From Pseudomonas entomophila (GTDB lineage: Bacteria > Pseudomonadota > Gammaproteobacteria > Pseudomonadales > Pseudomonadaceae): a stretch of DNA of 64,000 nucleotides. A program made the position numbers and the translations under genes. The DNA is taken from the NCBI RefSeq assembly GCF_013523165.1, contig NZ_JAAMQI010000012.1, forward strand, positions 1 to 64,000. Direction: 5' to 3'. Under the pieces are notes generated by a model. The model searched no databases. It saw only the letters and a program-made list of their open reading frames with translations, and had not been told where the DNA came from. The first letter of the stretch is position 1; each line of letters starts with the position of its first letter. Shown here piece by piece: positions 1 through 9,516 of this stretch.

Positions 1-1
1 G

Positions 2-631
2 CTCGGAGGCGCCAAAGGTCAGTCGGGCGGGCTGGGTGGCCTGCTGTCAGGGGCCGGGGGCGGCGCCATGGCCGCCAGTGCCCTGGGCGTGCTGATGGGC
101 AGCAAGAAGGCCCGCAAGTATGGTGGCAAGGCGCTCACCTATGGTGGCCTGGCTGCCCTGGGCGTGCTGGCCTACAAGGCGTTGGGCAACTGGCAGGCAC
201 AGCAGGGCCAGGCCAGTGCTGCCGAGCCGCAGACCATCGACCGTCTGCCGGCCGATCAGGCCGAGCAGCACAGCCAGGCCATTCTCACGGCCCTGGTGGC
301 CGCGGCCAAGGCCGACGGGCATGTGGATGAGCAGGAGCGCGCCGCCATCGAAGGTGAGTTCGTCAAGCTGGACAACGATCCAGAGATGAAACACTGGCTG
401 CGCCAGCAGCTCGAGCGCCCCCTGGACCCGGCCGAGGTCGCGCGTGCTGCGCAGACACCGGAGATGGCCGCCGAGATGTACCTGGCCAGCGTCATGGTGG
501 TCGATCAGGAAAGCTTCATGGAGCGCGCCTACCTCGATGAGCTGGCTCGCCAGCTGAAGCTGGAGCCAGCCCTGCGCCAGGCGCTCGAAGACCAGGCCAA
601 GGCAGCTGCAGAGGCCACCCCACAGCCCTGA
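2..631 (+). CDS. DUF533 / TerB-like protein, 3' part
   Basis: The frame is open from the first bases of the window, so the true start lies upstream. 209 codons are visible. The visible N-terminal part is rich in Gly and Ala (GGLGGLLSGAGGGAMAAS) and is followed by a hydrophobic stretch around TYGGLAALGVLAYKAL that could sit in or on the inner membrane. The last 120 residues are helical and acidic, with the pattern ILTALVAAAKADGHVDEQE that is typical of TerB-like/DUF533 (YebE) domains. The biochemical role of the family is unknown. The wsp operon follows after 112 bp, and nothing ties the two functionally. Family assignment is by recognised pattern, not by a search. Confidence 0.75.
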   Translation, partial: LGGAKGQSGGLGGLLSGAGGGAMAASALGVLMGSKKARKYGGKALTYGGLAALGVLAYKALGNWQAQQGQASAAEPQTIDRLPADQAEQHSQAILTALVAAAKADGHVDEQERAAIEGEFVKLDNDPEMKHWLRQQLERPLDPAEVARAAQTPEMAAEMYLASVMVVDQESFMERAYLDELARQLKLEPALRQALEDQAKAAAEATPQP

Positions 632-743
632 CGTCGCCCTGGGCAAGGACGCCCCCGTTCGTTACCAGATCAGCCGCAACGCATGAGACGCGTGCGCTAT
701 ACTTCGGCGATTTTTCCGCTCGTTGTATCGCTGAGGGCTGACC

Positions 744-2366
744 GTGAAGAACTGGACACTGCGCCACCGCATCCTGGCAAGCTTTGCCGTGATCATCGCC
801 ATCATGCTGCTGATGATCGTGGCGGCCTATTCCAGGCTGGTGGCCATCGAAGCCAGCGAAGAAGCCGTCGGCTCGGACAGCATCCCGGGCGTCTACTACA
901 GTTCGATGATCCGCAGCGCGTGGGTCGACAGCTACGTCACCAGCCAACAGCTGGTCGGCCTCAGCGGCCATCGCGAGATCAATTCGACGGACCTGGAGCT
1001 CTACAAGAACTTCGAGGACCGCCTCCAGCAACACATGGCCAGCTACCAGGGCACCATCCGCACCCCGGACGACCAGGCCAGCTTCGACGTCTTCGTCAAG
1101 CTGCAACAGGACTACCTGACGTTGATCGGCCAGGTGCTGGCGGCCTACCGGCAGCGTAACTATGTCGAGGCCGAACGGTTGATCACCGAGCAATTGACGC
1201 CGGTCTGGATGGAGGGGCGCAAGCACCTCAACACGGTCATCGAGCGCAACCGCGAGGCCGCCGACCAGGCCAGCGATGCGATCGTCGTCGCCGTGGCCAC
1301 GGCCAAGGGCAGCATGATCGTGTCCCTGGCGCTGGCGATCATCGCCGCCGGGGTGTGTGGCTTGCTCCTGCTGCGCGCCATCACCACGCCCATGCGCGCC
1401 ATGGTCGAAGCCCTCGACCGCCTGCGCTCCGGCGACCTGAGCATGCGCCTGAACCTGGACCGCAAGGATGAGTTCGACGCCGTGCAGACCGGCTTCAACG
1501 ACATGGCCGAATCGCTCGCGACCCTGGTTTCCCAGGCCCAGCGCTCGTCGGTACAGGTCACCACCTCGGTCACCGAGATCGCCGCCACCTCGCGCGAACA
1601 GCAGGCGACTGCCACCGAGACGGCCGCGACCACCACCGAGATCGGCGCTACCTCCCGGGAAATCGCGGCGACCTCGCGTGACCTGGTGCGCACCATGACC
1701 GAGGTGACCTCGGCGGCGGACCAGGCTTCGGTGCTCGCCGGTTCCGGCCAGCAGGGGCTGGCGCGCATGGAAGAGACCATGCACCAGGTGATGGGCGCCG
1801 CCGACCTGGTCAACGCCAAGCTGGCGATCCTCAACGAGAAGGCCGGCAACATCAACCAGGTCGTGGTGACCATCGTCAAGGTCGCCGACCAGACCAACCT
1901 GCTGTCGCTCAACGCCGCCATCGAAGCCGAGAAAGCGGGCGAGTACGGCCGAGGCTTCGCCGTGGTCGCCACCGAGGTGCGTCGCCTTGCCGACCAGACC
2001 GCCGTGGCCACCTACGACATCGAGCAGATGGTGCGCGAGATCCAGTCCGCGGTGTCGGCAGGGGTGATGGGCATGGACAAGTTCTCCGAGGAAGTACGCC
2101 GGGGCATGTTCGAAGTGCAGCAAGTGGGCGAGCAGCTGACCCAGATCATCCACCAGGTCCAGGCCCTGGCCCCTCGTGTGCTGATGGTCAACGACGGCAT
2201 GCAGGCCCAGGCCACCGGCGCCGAACAGATCAACCAGGCCCTGGCCCAGCTCAGCGACGCCAGTACCCAGACCGTCGAATCGCTGCGCCAGGCCAGTTCG
2301 GCGATCGATGAGCTGAGCCAGGTCGCGGTCGGATTGCGCGGCGGCGTGTCGCGCTTCAAGGTGTGA
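744..2366 (+). CDS. wspA: WspA, surface-sensing methyl-accepting chemotaxis protein
   Basis: This is the membrane receptor that feeds the Wsp phosphorelay. The 540 residues show a short cytoplasmic N-terminus, TM1 at about 9-29, a helical periplasmic domain of the four-helix-bundle type (about 35-185), TM2 at about 190-211, a HAMP domain, and a long coiled-coil signalling domain. The signalling tip reads [20 protein letters not shown], the kinase-contact hairpin of MCPs. There is no C-terminal NWETF-like tether, as expected when the methyltransferase (WspC) carries its own TPR. The start is GTG at 744. A TATACT at 698-703 could be a -10 box. Its last bases overlap wspB in a GTGA arrangement, and the seven-gene order identifies the system. 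Confidence 0.95.
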   Translation: MKNWTLRHRILASFAVIIAIMLLMIVAAYSRLVAIEASEEAVGSDSIPGVYYSSMIRSAWVDSYVTSQQLVGLSGHREINSTDLELYKNFEDRLQQHMASYQGTIRTPDDQASFDVFVKLQQDYLTLIGQVLAAYRQRNYVEAERLITEQLTPVWMEGRKHLNTVIERNREAADQASDAIVVAVATAKGSMIVSLALAIIAAGVCGLLLLRAITTPMRAMVEALDRLRSGDLSMRLNLDRKDEFDAVQTGFNDMAESLATLVSQAQRSSVQVTTSVTEIAATSREQQATATETAATTTEIGATSREIAATSRDLVRTMTEVTSAADQASVLAGSGQQGLARMEETMHQVMGAADLVNAKLAILNEKAGNINQVVVTIVKVADQTNLLSLNAAIEAEKAGEYGRGFAVVATEVRRLADQTAVATYDIEQMVREIQSAVSAGVMGMDKFSEEVRRGMFEVQQVGEQLTQIIHQVQALAPRVLMVNDGMQAQATGAEQINQALAQLSDASTQTVESLRQASSAIDELSQVAVGLRGGVSRFKV

Positions 2367-2893
2367 GCCCGGTGAGCCTGTCGACGTCCGCGCCTTCGTC
2401 CTCGACCCATGCCAAGGGCACGCTGTACCTGCAGTTCACGCTGGGCGAGCAGCGCTTTGCCCTGGACGTGCGCGACGTGATCGAAGTGCTGCCTTATCGC
2501 CCGCTCAAGCCGATCGCCGAAGCGCCGGAGTGGGTCGTCGGCATCCTGGCTCACCGCGGACGGCTGGTTCCGGTCCTCGACCTGTCGGTGCGCAGCGTCG
2601 GCCGGCCGGCACAACGGCGCACCAGCACGCGCCTGGTGCTGGTGCATTACCGGCCCGACACGGTCGCGCCGCCCCAGCCATTGGGGCTGGTGCTGGAGCG
2701 GGCCACCGACACCGTGCGTCGCCCGCGCGAGGCGTTCAAGCCCTACGGGCTGGACACAGGCCAGGCGCGCTACCTGGGGCCGGTGCTCGAGGATGCGCAG
2801 GGCCTGTTGCAGCGCATCGAGGTCCCGCAGTTGTTGCCTGACGATGTGCGTGCCGTGCTGTTCCCCGCGCCGATCGAGGCGAAACCATCATGA
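2363..2893 (+). CDS. wspB: WspB, CheW-type coupling protein
   Basis: This 176-residue CheW-like adaptor should couple the receptor WspA to the kinase WspE. After about 20 polar residues comes a CheW fold: [24 protein letters not shown], then [20 protein letters not shown], the usual second half of the CheW core. The start is the GTG at 2363, inside the stop region of wspA (GTGA overlap), so translation is probably coupled. In the known Wsp system two CheW proteins (WspB and WspD) hold distinct positions. Which contact each makes cannot be read from sequence alone. Confidence 0.93.
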   Translation: MSPVSLSTSAPSSSTHAKGTLYLQFTLGEQRFALDVRDVIEVLPYRPLKPIAEAPEWVVGILAHRGRLVPVLDLSVRSVGRPAQRRTSTRLVLVHYRPDTVAPPQPLGLVLERATDTVRRPREAFKPYGLDTGQARYLGPVLEDAQGLLQRIEVPQLLPDDVRAVLFPAPIEAKPS

Positions 2894-4140
2894 TCGAGCG
2901 GCGGTTCTTCGACTTCCTTCACGAGCGGATCGGGCTGGATGTCGCCTCGGTCGGCGAAACCATGGTCCAACGCGCCTTGCGTCAGCGCTGCGACGCGCTG
3001 GGGCTGAGCGGTCTGGACGCCTACTGGCTCCGCCTGCAGCATTCGACGCAGGAGCAGCAGGCACTGATCGAAGCGGTCATCGTTCCGGAAACCTGGTTCT
3101 TCCGCTACCCCGAGTCGTTCAACGCGCTGGCGGCCCTGGCCCGTGCACGCCTGGCCGCGCTCCACGACAGCCGACCCCTGCGCCTCCTGAGCCTGCCCTG
3201 TTCCACGGGCGAGGAGCCGTATTCGATCGCCATGGCCCTGCTCGATGCCGGCGTGCCGGGCAGCGCGTTCAGGATCGACGCCATGGACATCAGTCCGGAC
3301 TCGATCGCCAAGGCCGAGCGTGGCGTGTATGGGCGCAATGCCTTTCGCGGCACCGACCTGGGGTTTCGCGACCGCTATTTCCAGGCCGATGCCGAGGGGC
3401 ACCGGCTCGATGAGCGGGTCCGACGTCAGGTCGACCTGTGCCCCGGCAACCTGCTCGACCCGCGGCTCGAAGCCCGCGCCGGGCATTACGATTTCGTGTT
3501 CTGTCGCAACCTGCTGATCTATTTCGACACCCCGACGCAGCAGCGCGCCTTCAAGGTGCTGACGTTGATGACGCACGCGGACGGTGTCCTGTTCATCGGC
3601 CCGGCCGAGGGCAGTCTGCTAGCGCGCCTGGGCATGCGCCCGCTGGGCGTCCCGCAGTCGTTCGCCTACGTCCGCCAGGCGCCGTCACCGGCGCCCCGCG
3701 CGCCGACGAGCCAGCCTCGAGCGTTTTCTTCTCCACCGGCGCCTCGGCCCATGCCTGCACCGTCTCGCCCGTTGCGCCCGATGATGCCCGCATCGACCCC
3801 GGTCGCCGCGCCGGTTCGTCGCGACGGCGAAGCCGAGATGCTGGCGCAGATTCGTGCCCAGGCCAACGCCGGGGACAGCGACGAAGCGCGCCGAACCTGC
3901 CAGCGCTACCTGCAACAGTTCGAACCACGCGCGCAGGTGTTCTACTGGCTGGGCCTGCTCAGTGATACTGCCGGCGATACCGCGCAGGCCCAGCAGCTAT
4001 ACCGCAAGGCGCTGTACCTGGAGCCCCAGCATGCCGAGGCGTTGGCGCAACTGGCCGCCTTGCTGACGGCCAGTGGCGATGCGCCAGGCGCACGACGCCT
4101 GCTGGCGCGCGCGGCACGTGCACGCGGGGAGGTTGAATGA
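2890..4140 (+). CDS. wspC: WspC, CheR-type methyltransferase with TPR tail
   Basis: This is the SAM-dependent glutamate methyltransferase that should methylate WspA and raise its activity. The 416 residues comprise a CheR N-terminal helical region, the SAM-binding domain (SLPCSTGEEPYSIAMALL at about 99-116, DISPDSIAKAERGVYG, VFCRNLLIYFD), a proline-rich linker (about 260-305) and a TPR-type helical tail (YWLGLLSDTAGDTAQAQQLY, then AEALAQLAALL). The fused TPR is typical of WspC and replaces the receptor tether used by classical CheR. The start ATG overlaps the wspB stop (ATGA), and its own stop overlaps wspD the same way. Confidence 0.95.
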   Translation: MIERRFFDFLHERIGLDVASVGETMVQRALRQRCDALGLSGLDAYWLRLQHSTQEQQALIEAVIVPETWFFRYPESFNALAALARARLAALHDSRPLRLLSLPCSTGEEPYSIAMALLDAGVPGSAFRIDAMDISPDSIAKAERGVYGRNAFRGTDLGFRDRYFQADAEGHRLDERVRRQVDLCPGNLLDPRLEARAGHYDFVFCRNLLIYFDTPTQQRAFKVLTLMTHADGVLFIGPAEGSLLARLGMRPLGVPQSFAYVRQAPSPAPRAPTSQPRAFSSPPAPRPMPAPSRPLRPMMPASTPVAAPVRRDGEAEMLAQIRAQANAGDSDEARRTCQRYLQQFEPRAQVFYWLGLLSDTAGDTAQAQQLYRKALYLEPQHAEALAQLAALLTASGDAPGARRLLARAARARGEVE

Positions 4141-4811
4141 TGGACGCGCCACGGATCCCCTTGATCGCCGAGGATGCTGACCGCATCGACGATTGCTGGA
4201 ACCGCATCGGTGTGCAAGGCGACCGCAGCTGCGCGCGGCTGGCCGAGTACGTGCACTGCCGCAACTGCGAGGTGCATGCCGAGGCGGCGACGCGCCTGCT
4301 CGACCGCTATGCGCTGGTTCGCCAGGAGGCCGAGGCCGAGCAGGCGGTGCCGGTCTCGCCAGTATCTGCCAGCGCTCGTCCGCTCTTGCTGTTTCGCCTG
4401 GGGCAGGAGTGGCTGGCCTTGGCCACGGCCTGCCTGGTGGAGATCGCACCGATGCAGGCCATTCATTCGTTGCCCCATCAACGCTCACAAGCCTTGCAGG
4501 GCGTGGCCAACGTGCGGGGTGCCCTGGTGCCGTGCCTGTCGCTGGCTGCGCTGTTGCAGATCGACCCCGGACCGTCGCCTGCCATGGCCCGGCGCTGCGT
4601 ACCCCGGATGCTGACGCTCACCACCCCCCAGGGGCCGGTGGTGCTGCCCGTGGACGAAGTCGACGGCATCCACCGGCTGGAGGACGACGCGCAGGCGAAC
4701 GAAGGGCAGGCCGCTCCGTTCACCACCGCGTTGGTGCGCTGGCGCGACCGCACCGTGCGCGTGCTCGACCAGCAGCAAGTAGTGGCCGCCGTGAACCGGA
4801 GCCTGTCATGA
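4137..4811 (+). CDS. wspD: WspD, second CheW-type coupling protein
   Basis: This 224-residue protein has an N-terminal extension of about 80 residues before a CheW domain (LLFRLGQEWLALATACLVEI, LQGVANVRGALVPCLSLAAL, then VLPVDEVDGIHRL). The extension contains a Cys cluster, CARLAEYVHCRNCEVH, whose role is unknown. A structural or metal-binding role is possible but is inference. It is the second coupling protein of the Wsp complex, translationally coupled to wspC and wspE through ATGA overlaps at both ends. Confidence 0.93.
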   Translation: MMDAPRIPLIAEDADRIDDCWNRIGVQGDRSCARLAEYVHCRNCEVHAEAATRLLDRYALVRQEAEAEQAVPVSPVSASARPLLLFRLGQEWLALATACLVEIAPMQAIHSLPHQRSQALQGVANVRGALVPCLSLAALLQIDPGPSPAMARRCVPRMLTLTTPQGPVVLPVDEVDGIHRLEDDAQANEGQAAPFTTALVRWRDRTVRVLDQQQVVAAVNRSLS

Positions 4812-7066
4812 CCCCCGACCAGATGCGCGATGCCTCGCTGCTGGAACTGTTCGCCCTGGAGGCCGAGGCCCAGACGCAGGTGCTCAACCTCGGCCTGCTG
4901 TCGCTGGAGCGCGACCCGCGCCAGGCCGATCAGCTCGAGGCATGCATGCGCGCGGCGCACTCGCTCAAGGGGGCGGCACGCATCGTCGGCCTCGACGTCG
5001 GGGTGCAGGTCGCCCACGTCATGGAGGACTGCCTGGTCGCCGCCCAGCAGGGGCAACTGCGCCTGCGCGCCGAACACATCGATGCGCTGCTGCAGGGCAC
5101 CGATCTGCTGATGCGCATCGCCACGCCGAGCGATACCCAGGCCCCTCACGATGTGCCGGGCTTCCTGGCCCGCGTCGCTGCGCTGCTGACCCCGCACGCC
5201 AGCCCCGGGCGCACGGCAGAGCCGCCTGCCCCCGAGTCGCCGCCCGCACCGCCGAGCCCCCTGCCGGTCGTCGCAGAACCGGTCGCCTCGCCAGCCTCCA
5301 GGCGGGCCGGGGAGGGCACCGAACGGGTACTGCGCGTCACCGCCGATCGGCTCGACAGCCTGCTGGACCTGTCCAGCAAGGCCTTGGTCGAGACGCAGCG
5401 GCTCAAGCCATTGCTGACTACCCTGCAGCGGCTCAGGCGCCTGCACGACCAGGGCATGCGCGCACTCGACGATCTGCGCACCCAGATCGAAGGCAAGACC
5501 CACGATGTCGAGGTGATCGACGCGCTGGCGCAGACCCAGCGCCTGCTCGTGCAGACCCGTGAAGTGCTGCAGCAACAGGCCGCCGAGCTGGACGAATTTG
5601 GCTGGCAGGCCGGCCAGCGTGCGCAGTCGCTCTACGACACCGCACTGGCCTGTCGCATGCGGCCGATCGCCGACGTGTTGACCGGGCAGGGCCGCATGGT
5701 GCGCGACCTGGGACGGTCGCTGGGCAAACAGGCCCGGCTGCACATCGAGGGCGACAAGACCCAGGTCGATCGCGACGTGCTGGAGAAGCTCGACGCGCCC
5801 TTGACCCACCTGTTGCGCAACGCGGTGGACCATGGCCTCGAGCTGCCTGCGCAACGAGCGCTGGCCGGCAAGCCCGAGCAGGGCACGATTCGTCTGCGCG
5901 CCTCGCACCAGGCCGGCCTGTTGGTGCTCGAGCTGAGCGACGACGGTGCCGGGGTCGATCTGCATGCCCTGAGCCGCAGCATCGTCCAGCGCGGCCTGTC
6001 GCCGGCCGAGACGGTGGCCGACATGAGCGAAGAGGAGTTGCTCAGCTTTCTGTTCCTGCCAGGCTTCAGCCTGCGTGACACCGTGACCGAAGTGTCCGGG
6101 CGTGGCGTCGGGCTGGACGCCGTGCAGCACATGGTGCGCGAGCTGCACGGGGCGATTCGCCTGACCCAGGTGGCCGGCCAGGGCTGTCGCTTCCACCTCG
6201 AAGTACCCCTGACCCTGTCGGTGGTGCGCAGCCTGGTGGTCGAGGTCAGCGGCGAGGCCTACGCATTCCCCCTGGCGCACATCGAGCGCACGGTACGGGT
6301 GCCGAGCGCGTCGGTGGTGCAGGCCGAAGGGCGTCAGCATTTCTGGTACGAAGGGCAACTGGTCGGCCTGGTCGCCGCCAGTCAGCTGCTCGACCGGCCC
6401 AGGGACACCGGGCAGGCCCAGGACATGCCCGTGGTGATCGTTCGTGAGCAGGAGCGCCTGTACGGGGTGGCGGTCGACCGCCTGCTGGGCGAGCGCGTGC
6501 TGGTGGTGATGCCGCTCGACCCTCGGTTGGGCAAGGTGCAGGACATTTCGGCCGGCGCGCTGCTGGACGATGGTCGCGTGGTGCTGATCGTGGACGTCGA
6601 GGACCTGCTGCGCTCGGTGGACAAGCTGCTTGGCACCGGGCGGCTGGAGCGCATCGAGCCTGGCGCCGGCACGGTCGCGGGCCTGCCGCGCAAGCGCATC
6701 CTGGTGGTGGACGACTCGCTGACCGTACGCGAGCTGCAGCGCAAGCTGCTGACGCACCGAGGCTACGAGGTGGCCGTGGCCGTGGACGGCATGGATGGCT
6801 GGAATGCCCTGCGTGGCGAGGCCTACGACCTGCTGATTACCGACATCGACATGCCGCGCATGGACGGCATCGAACTGGTCACGTTGGTGCGGCGTGACCA
6901 GCGGTTGCAGTCACTGCCGGTGATGGTGGTGTCCTACAAGGATCGTGAAGAAGACCGGCGGCGTGGTCTGGACGCTGGCGCCGACTATTATCTGGCCAAG
7001 GCCAGTTTCCATGACGATGCGTTGCTGGATGCCGTGGTCGACTTGATCGGAGTGGCGCAAGGATGA
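4808..7066 (+). CDS. wspE: WspE, hybrid CheA-type histidine kinase with receiver domain
   Basis: This kinase autophosphorylates and passes phosphate to WspR and WspF. Domains of the 752 residues are: an HPt domain with the phospho-acceptor His51 in AAHSLKGAARIVGL; a linker rich in Pro; CheA dimerisation and ATPase core (N-box LLRNAVDHGLEL, G1 ELSDDGAGVD, G2 EVSGRGVGLDAV); a CheW-like domain; and a C-terminal receiver (ILVVDDSLTVRELQ, phospho-Asp within LLITDIDMPRMDG). The start chosen is ATG 4808, overlapping the wspD stop. The same frame is open further upstream through wspD, but that stretch is not coding. No RBS-independent start is needed because coupling is by overlap. Confidence 0.95.
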   Translation: MTPDQMRDASLLELFALEAEAQTQVLNLGLLSLERDPRQADQLEACMRAAHSLKGAARIVGLDVGVQVAHVMEDCLVAAQQGQLRLRAEHIDALLQGTDLLMRIATPSDTQAPHDVPGFLARVAALLTPHASPGRTAEPPAPESPPAPPSPLPVVAEPVASPASRRAGEGTERVLRVTADRLDSLLDLSSKALVETQRLKPLLTTLQRLRRLHDQGMRALDDLRTQIEGKTHDVEVIDALAQTQRLLVQTREVLQQQAAELDEFGWQAGQRAQSLYDTALACRMRPIADVLTGQGRMVRDLGRSLGKQARLHIEGDKTQVDRDVLEKLDAPLTHLLRNAVDHGLELPAQRALAGKPEQGTIRLRASHQAGLLVLELSDDGAGVDLHALSRSIVQRGLSPAETVADMSEEELLSFLFLPGFSLRDTVTEVSGRGVGLDAVQHMVRELHGAIRLTQVAGQGCRFHLEVPLTLSVVRSLVVEVSGEAYAFPLAHIERTVRVPSASVVQAEGRQHFWYEGQLVGLVAASQLLDRPRDTGQAQDMPVVIVREQERLYGVAVDRLLGERVLVVMPLDPRLGKVQDISAGALLDDGRVVLIVDVEDLLRSVDKLLGTGRLERIEPGAGTVAGLPRKRILVVDDSLTVRELQRKLLTHRGYEVAVAVDGMDGWNALRGEAYDLLITDIDMPRMDGIELVTLVRRDQRLQSLPVMVVSYKDREEDRRRGLDAGADYYLAKASFHDDALLDAVVDLIGVAQG

Positions 7067-8076
7067 AGATTGCTCTTGTCAACGATATGCCCATGGCGCT
7101 GGAAGCCCTGCGCCGCGCATTGGCCTTCGAACCGGCGCACCAGGTGGTCTGGGTGGCCAGCAACGGCGCCGAAGCCGTCCGGCGTTGCGCCGAGCAGACA
7201 CCCGACCTGATCCTGATGGACCTGATCATGCCGGTGATGGACGGGGTGGAGGCCACGCGCCAGATCATGGCCGACACCCCCTGCGCCATCGTCATCGTCA
7301 CCGTCGACCGCAAGCAGAACGTGCACCGGGTGTTCGAGGCGATGGGGCACGGTGCGCTGGACGTCGTGGACACGCCGGCGTTGGGCGCCGGTGATCCACG
7401 CGAGGCGGCGGCGCCCCTGCTGCGCAAGATCTTCAACATCGGCTGGCTGATCGGCCAGCAGCGCAGCGAGGCGGTGCGCAGTCTGCCTGCGATGCCTCGG
7501 CCGAGCGTGCAACGGCAGAAGCTGGTGGCCATCGGCTCGTCCGCCGGCGGGCCTGCTGCACTGGAGGTCGTCCTGCGGGCCCTGCCCAGACACTTTCCCG
7601 CCGCGATCGTACTGGTGCAGCACGTCGATCAGGTCTTCGCCGGTGGCATGGCCGACTGGCTGAACAGCGTCTCCACCTTGCCGGTCCGCCTGGCCCGTGA
7701 AGGCGAACCGCCTCAGCCGGGTCAGGTGCTGCTGGCCGGCACCAATCACCATCTTCGCTTGCTCAGTAGTGGCCATTTGGCTTATACAGCCGACCCAGTG
7801 GACGAGATCTATCGTCCTTCCATCGATGTGTTCTTCGATAGCGTCGCGCGGTTCTGGACCGGGGACGCGGTCGGCGTCTTGCTCACCGGTATGGGGCGCG
7901 ATGGTGCCCAGGGGTTGAAGGCCATGCGCCAACGCGACTTTCTGACCATTGCCCAGGACCAGCACAGCAGTGCAGTGTATGGCATGCCCAAGGCCGCTGC
8001 GGCCATCGACGCGGCAGTGGAGATTCGTCCATTGGACTGCATCGCTCAACGTTTGACGGACAGTTTCCCAACATGA
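7063..8076 (+). CDS. wspF: WspF, CheB-type methylesterase
   Basis: WspF removes methyl groups from WspA and resets the system. In related pseudomonads its loss locks WspR on and gives wrinkly colonies. The 337 residues hold a receiver domain with Asp53 (LILMDLIMPVMDG) and a CheB catalytic domain with the triad Ser160 (AIGSSAGGP), His187 (LVQHVD) and Asp280 (LTGMGRDGAQG). All catalytic residues are present, so the locus appears wild type for adaptation. It overlaps wspE by ATGA. A 52-bp gap separates it from wspR. Confidence 0.95.
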   Translation: MKIALVNDMPMALEALRRALAFEPAHQVVWVASNGAEAVRRCAEQTPDLILMDLIMPVMDGVEATRQIMADTPCAIVIVTVDRKQNVHRVFEAMGHGALDVVDTPALGAGDPREAAAPLLRKIFNIGWLIGQQRSEAVRSLPAMPRPSVQRQKLVAIGSSAGGPAALEVVLRALPRHFPAAIVLVQHVDQVFAGGMADWLNSVSTLPVRLAREGEPPQPGQVLLAGTNHHLRLLSSGHLAYTADPVDEIYRPSIDVFFDSVARFWTGDAVGVLLTGMGRDGAQGLKAMRQRDFLTIAQDQHSSAVYGMPKAAAAIDAAVEIRPLDCIAQRLTDSFPT

Positions 8077-8128
8077 AAACCTGCAATGACACGCCTGCCG
8101 CTCTCGCTGCCCGCCGAGTGATCACTCG

Positions 8129-9133
8129 ATGAGCGAACTTTCGCTGGAGGGCTTGATGCACACCGACGCACAGTCGGCGATGGTCCTGCTGGTCGACGAC
8201 CAGGCCATGATCGGCGAAGCGGTGCGTCGCAGCCTGGCGCACGAAGACAACATCGATTTCCATTTCTGTGCCGACCCGCGCCGGGCACTGGAGCAGGCCA
8301 TCGAGCTCAAGCCGACGGTCATTCTCCAGGACCTGGTCATGCCGGGGCTCGACGGCTTGAGCCTGGTGCGCGAGTACCGCGCCAGCCCGGCCACGCAGGA
8401 CATCCCGATCATCGTGCTGTCGAGCAAGGAGGACGCGCTGGTCAAGAGCGCCGCCTTCGCCGCGGGGGCCAACGACTATCTGGTCAAGCTGCCCGACACC
8501 ATCGAACTGGTGGCGCGCATCCGCTACCACTCGCGCTCCTACCTGACCTTGCTGCAGCGCGACGAGGCGTACCGTGCCTTGCGGGTCAGCCAGCAGCAGT
8601 TGCTCGACACCAACCTGGTGCTGCAGCGGCTGATGAACTCCGACGGCCTGACCGGGCTGTCCAACCGACGGCATTTCGACGAGTATCTGGAGCTGGAGTG
8701 GCGCCGCGCCATGCGCGAGCAGCAGCAATTGTCGCTGCTGATGATCGACGTGGATTACTTCAAGGCGTTCAACGACACCTTCGGGCACCTGGCCGGCGAT
8801 GAAGCTCTGCACAAGGTCGCGACGGCCATTCGCGGCTCGTGCGGTCGGCCCAGCGACTTGCCGGCGCGGTACGGCGGTGAAGAGTTCGCCCTGGTGCTGC
8901 CCAACACGTCCCCCGGTGGCGCCCGGCTGGTGGCCGAGAAACTGCGGCAGAACGTCGTGGCGCTGAACATCGCGCACACTTCGCCCCACGCCAACGCGTG
9001 CCTGACCGTGAGCATCGGCCTGGCCACCCAGGTCCCGAGCATCGGTACCCAGTGCCGGCAATTGATTCTGGCGGCGGACAAGGGGTTGTACCAGGCCAAG
9101 GCTTCGGGGCGTAATCAGGTGTGTGTCGTCTAG
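8129..9133 (+). CDS. wspR: WspR, response regulator diguanylate cyclase
   Basis: WspR makes cyclic di-GMP when phosphorylated by WspE. The 334 residues contain a receiver with phospho-Asp68 ([13 protein letters not shown]), a helical stalk ([20 protein letters not shown]) and a GGDEF domain with an intact GGEEF active site (residues 249-253). The inhibitory I-site RxxD is present as R240-P-S-D243, so product inhibition should operate. Start choice is uncertain. ATG 8129 gives [10 protein letters not shown], but a second ATG at 8156 has the better ribosome site (GGAGG, 5 nt away) and gives MHTDAQSA. Both keep the full receiver. Confidence 0.95.
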   Translation: MSELSLEGLMHTDAQSAMVLLVDDQAMIGEAVRRSLAHEDNIDFHFCADPRRALEQAIELKPTVILQDLVMPGLDGLSLVREYRASPATQDIPIIVLSSKEDALVKSAAFAAGANDYLVKLPDTIELVARIRYHSRSYLTLLQRDEAYRALRVSQQQLLDTNLVLQRLMNSDGLTGLSNRRHFDEYLELEWRRAMREQQQLSLLMIDVDYFKAFNDTFGHLAGDEALHKVATAIRGSCGRPSDLPARYGGEEFALVLPNTSPGGARLVAEKLRQNVVALNIAHTSPHANACLTVSIGLATQVPSIGTQCRQLILAADKGLYQAKASGRNQVCVV

Positions 9134-9225
9134 GTCTGGGGCAGGGGCGAGTGGCAAGCGACAGGCGGCAAGTAAAAGCAGGTCTGCGGCGCGAGTGAAG
9201 GACGCCATGTCGGCAGGGCAGAGAA

Positions 9226-9267
9226 GGGCCGCAGCGCGGCCCAATCGCGGGCAAGCCCGCTCCCACG
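9226..9267 (-). repeat. REP unit A, solitary, two-hairpin type
   Basis: Outer hairpin GGGCCGC-AGC-GCGGCCC (9226-9242), linker, then inner hairpin GCGGGC-AA-GCCCGC (9247-9260) and a TCCCAC end. Read on the minus strand it begins with GTGGGAGCGG, the GT(A/G)G end typical of Pseudomonas REPs. No inverted partner is found nearby. Confidence 0.75.
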
Positions 9268-9446
9268 GGAGGGCGCTCGTCATGCTGGTGCGTGGGCGGA
9301 ATCGAGATGTATGGGAGCTGGTTTGCCAGCGATCAGGGCGTGCAGCGCCTGAGCACGCTCACGCTTGCCGCCTGCCCGCCAGCAACCGGCTTTCGCTTGT
9401 CGCTCGACACACGCCGCGAACCACCCAGCGTCTCATCGCTTCCCGG

Positions 9447-9477
9447 TTGCCGCGCCCTGCGGGGCTTGAGGTATACT
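9447..9477 (+). promoter_or_regulatory. candidate sigma70 promoter of prfB
   Basis: TATACT at 9472-9477 is a near-consensus -10 box. TTGCCG at 9447-9452 could be the -35, but the spacer is 19 bp, longer than optimal. A start near 9484 would leave a 5' leader of about 33 nt before ATG 9517. Confidence 0.45.
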
Positions 9478-9516
9478 CCTCGGCTTTTCACTGTTTACCG
9501 ACGAGAGCCGCCGACC

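Larger units (their letters stand above)
9134..9516. other. wspR-prfB intergenic region with a REP unit
   Basis: These 383 bp hold no convincing gene. They contain one REP unit (9226-9267), flanked by an 11-bp inverted repeat (CAGGCGGCAAG at 9161-9171, CTTGCCGCCTG at 9364-9374), and a probable prfB promoter near 9447-9477. A frame open from 9292 runs into prfB, but only the part from 9517 is coding. Confidence 0.7.

Noticed and set aside
4193..4807. An upstream extension of wspE through wspD
   Set aside because: The frame is open but the translated part is Arg/Gly/Ala-rich noise. wspD in its own frame encodes a CheW domain.
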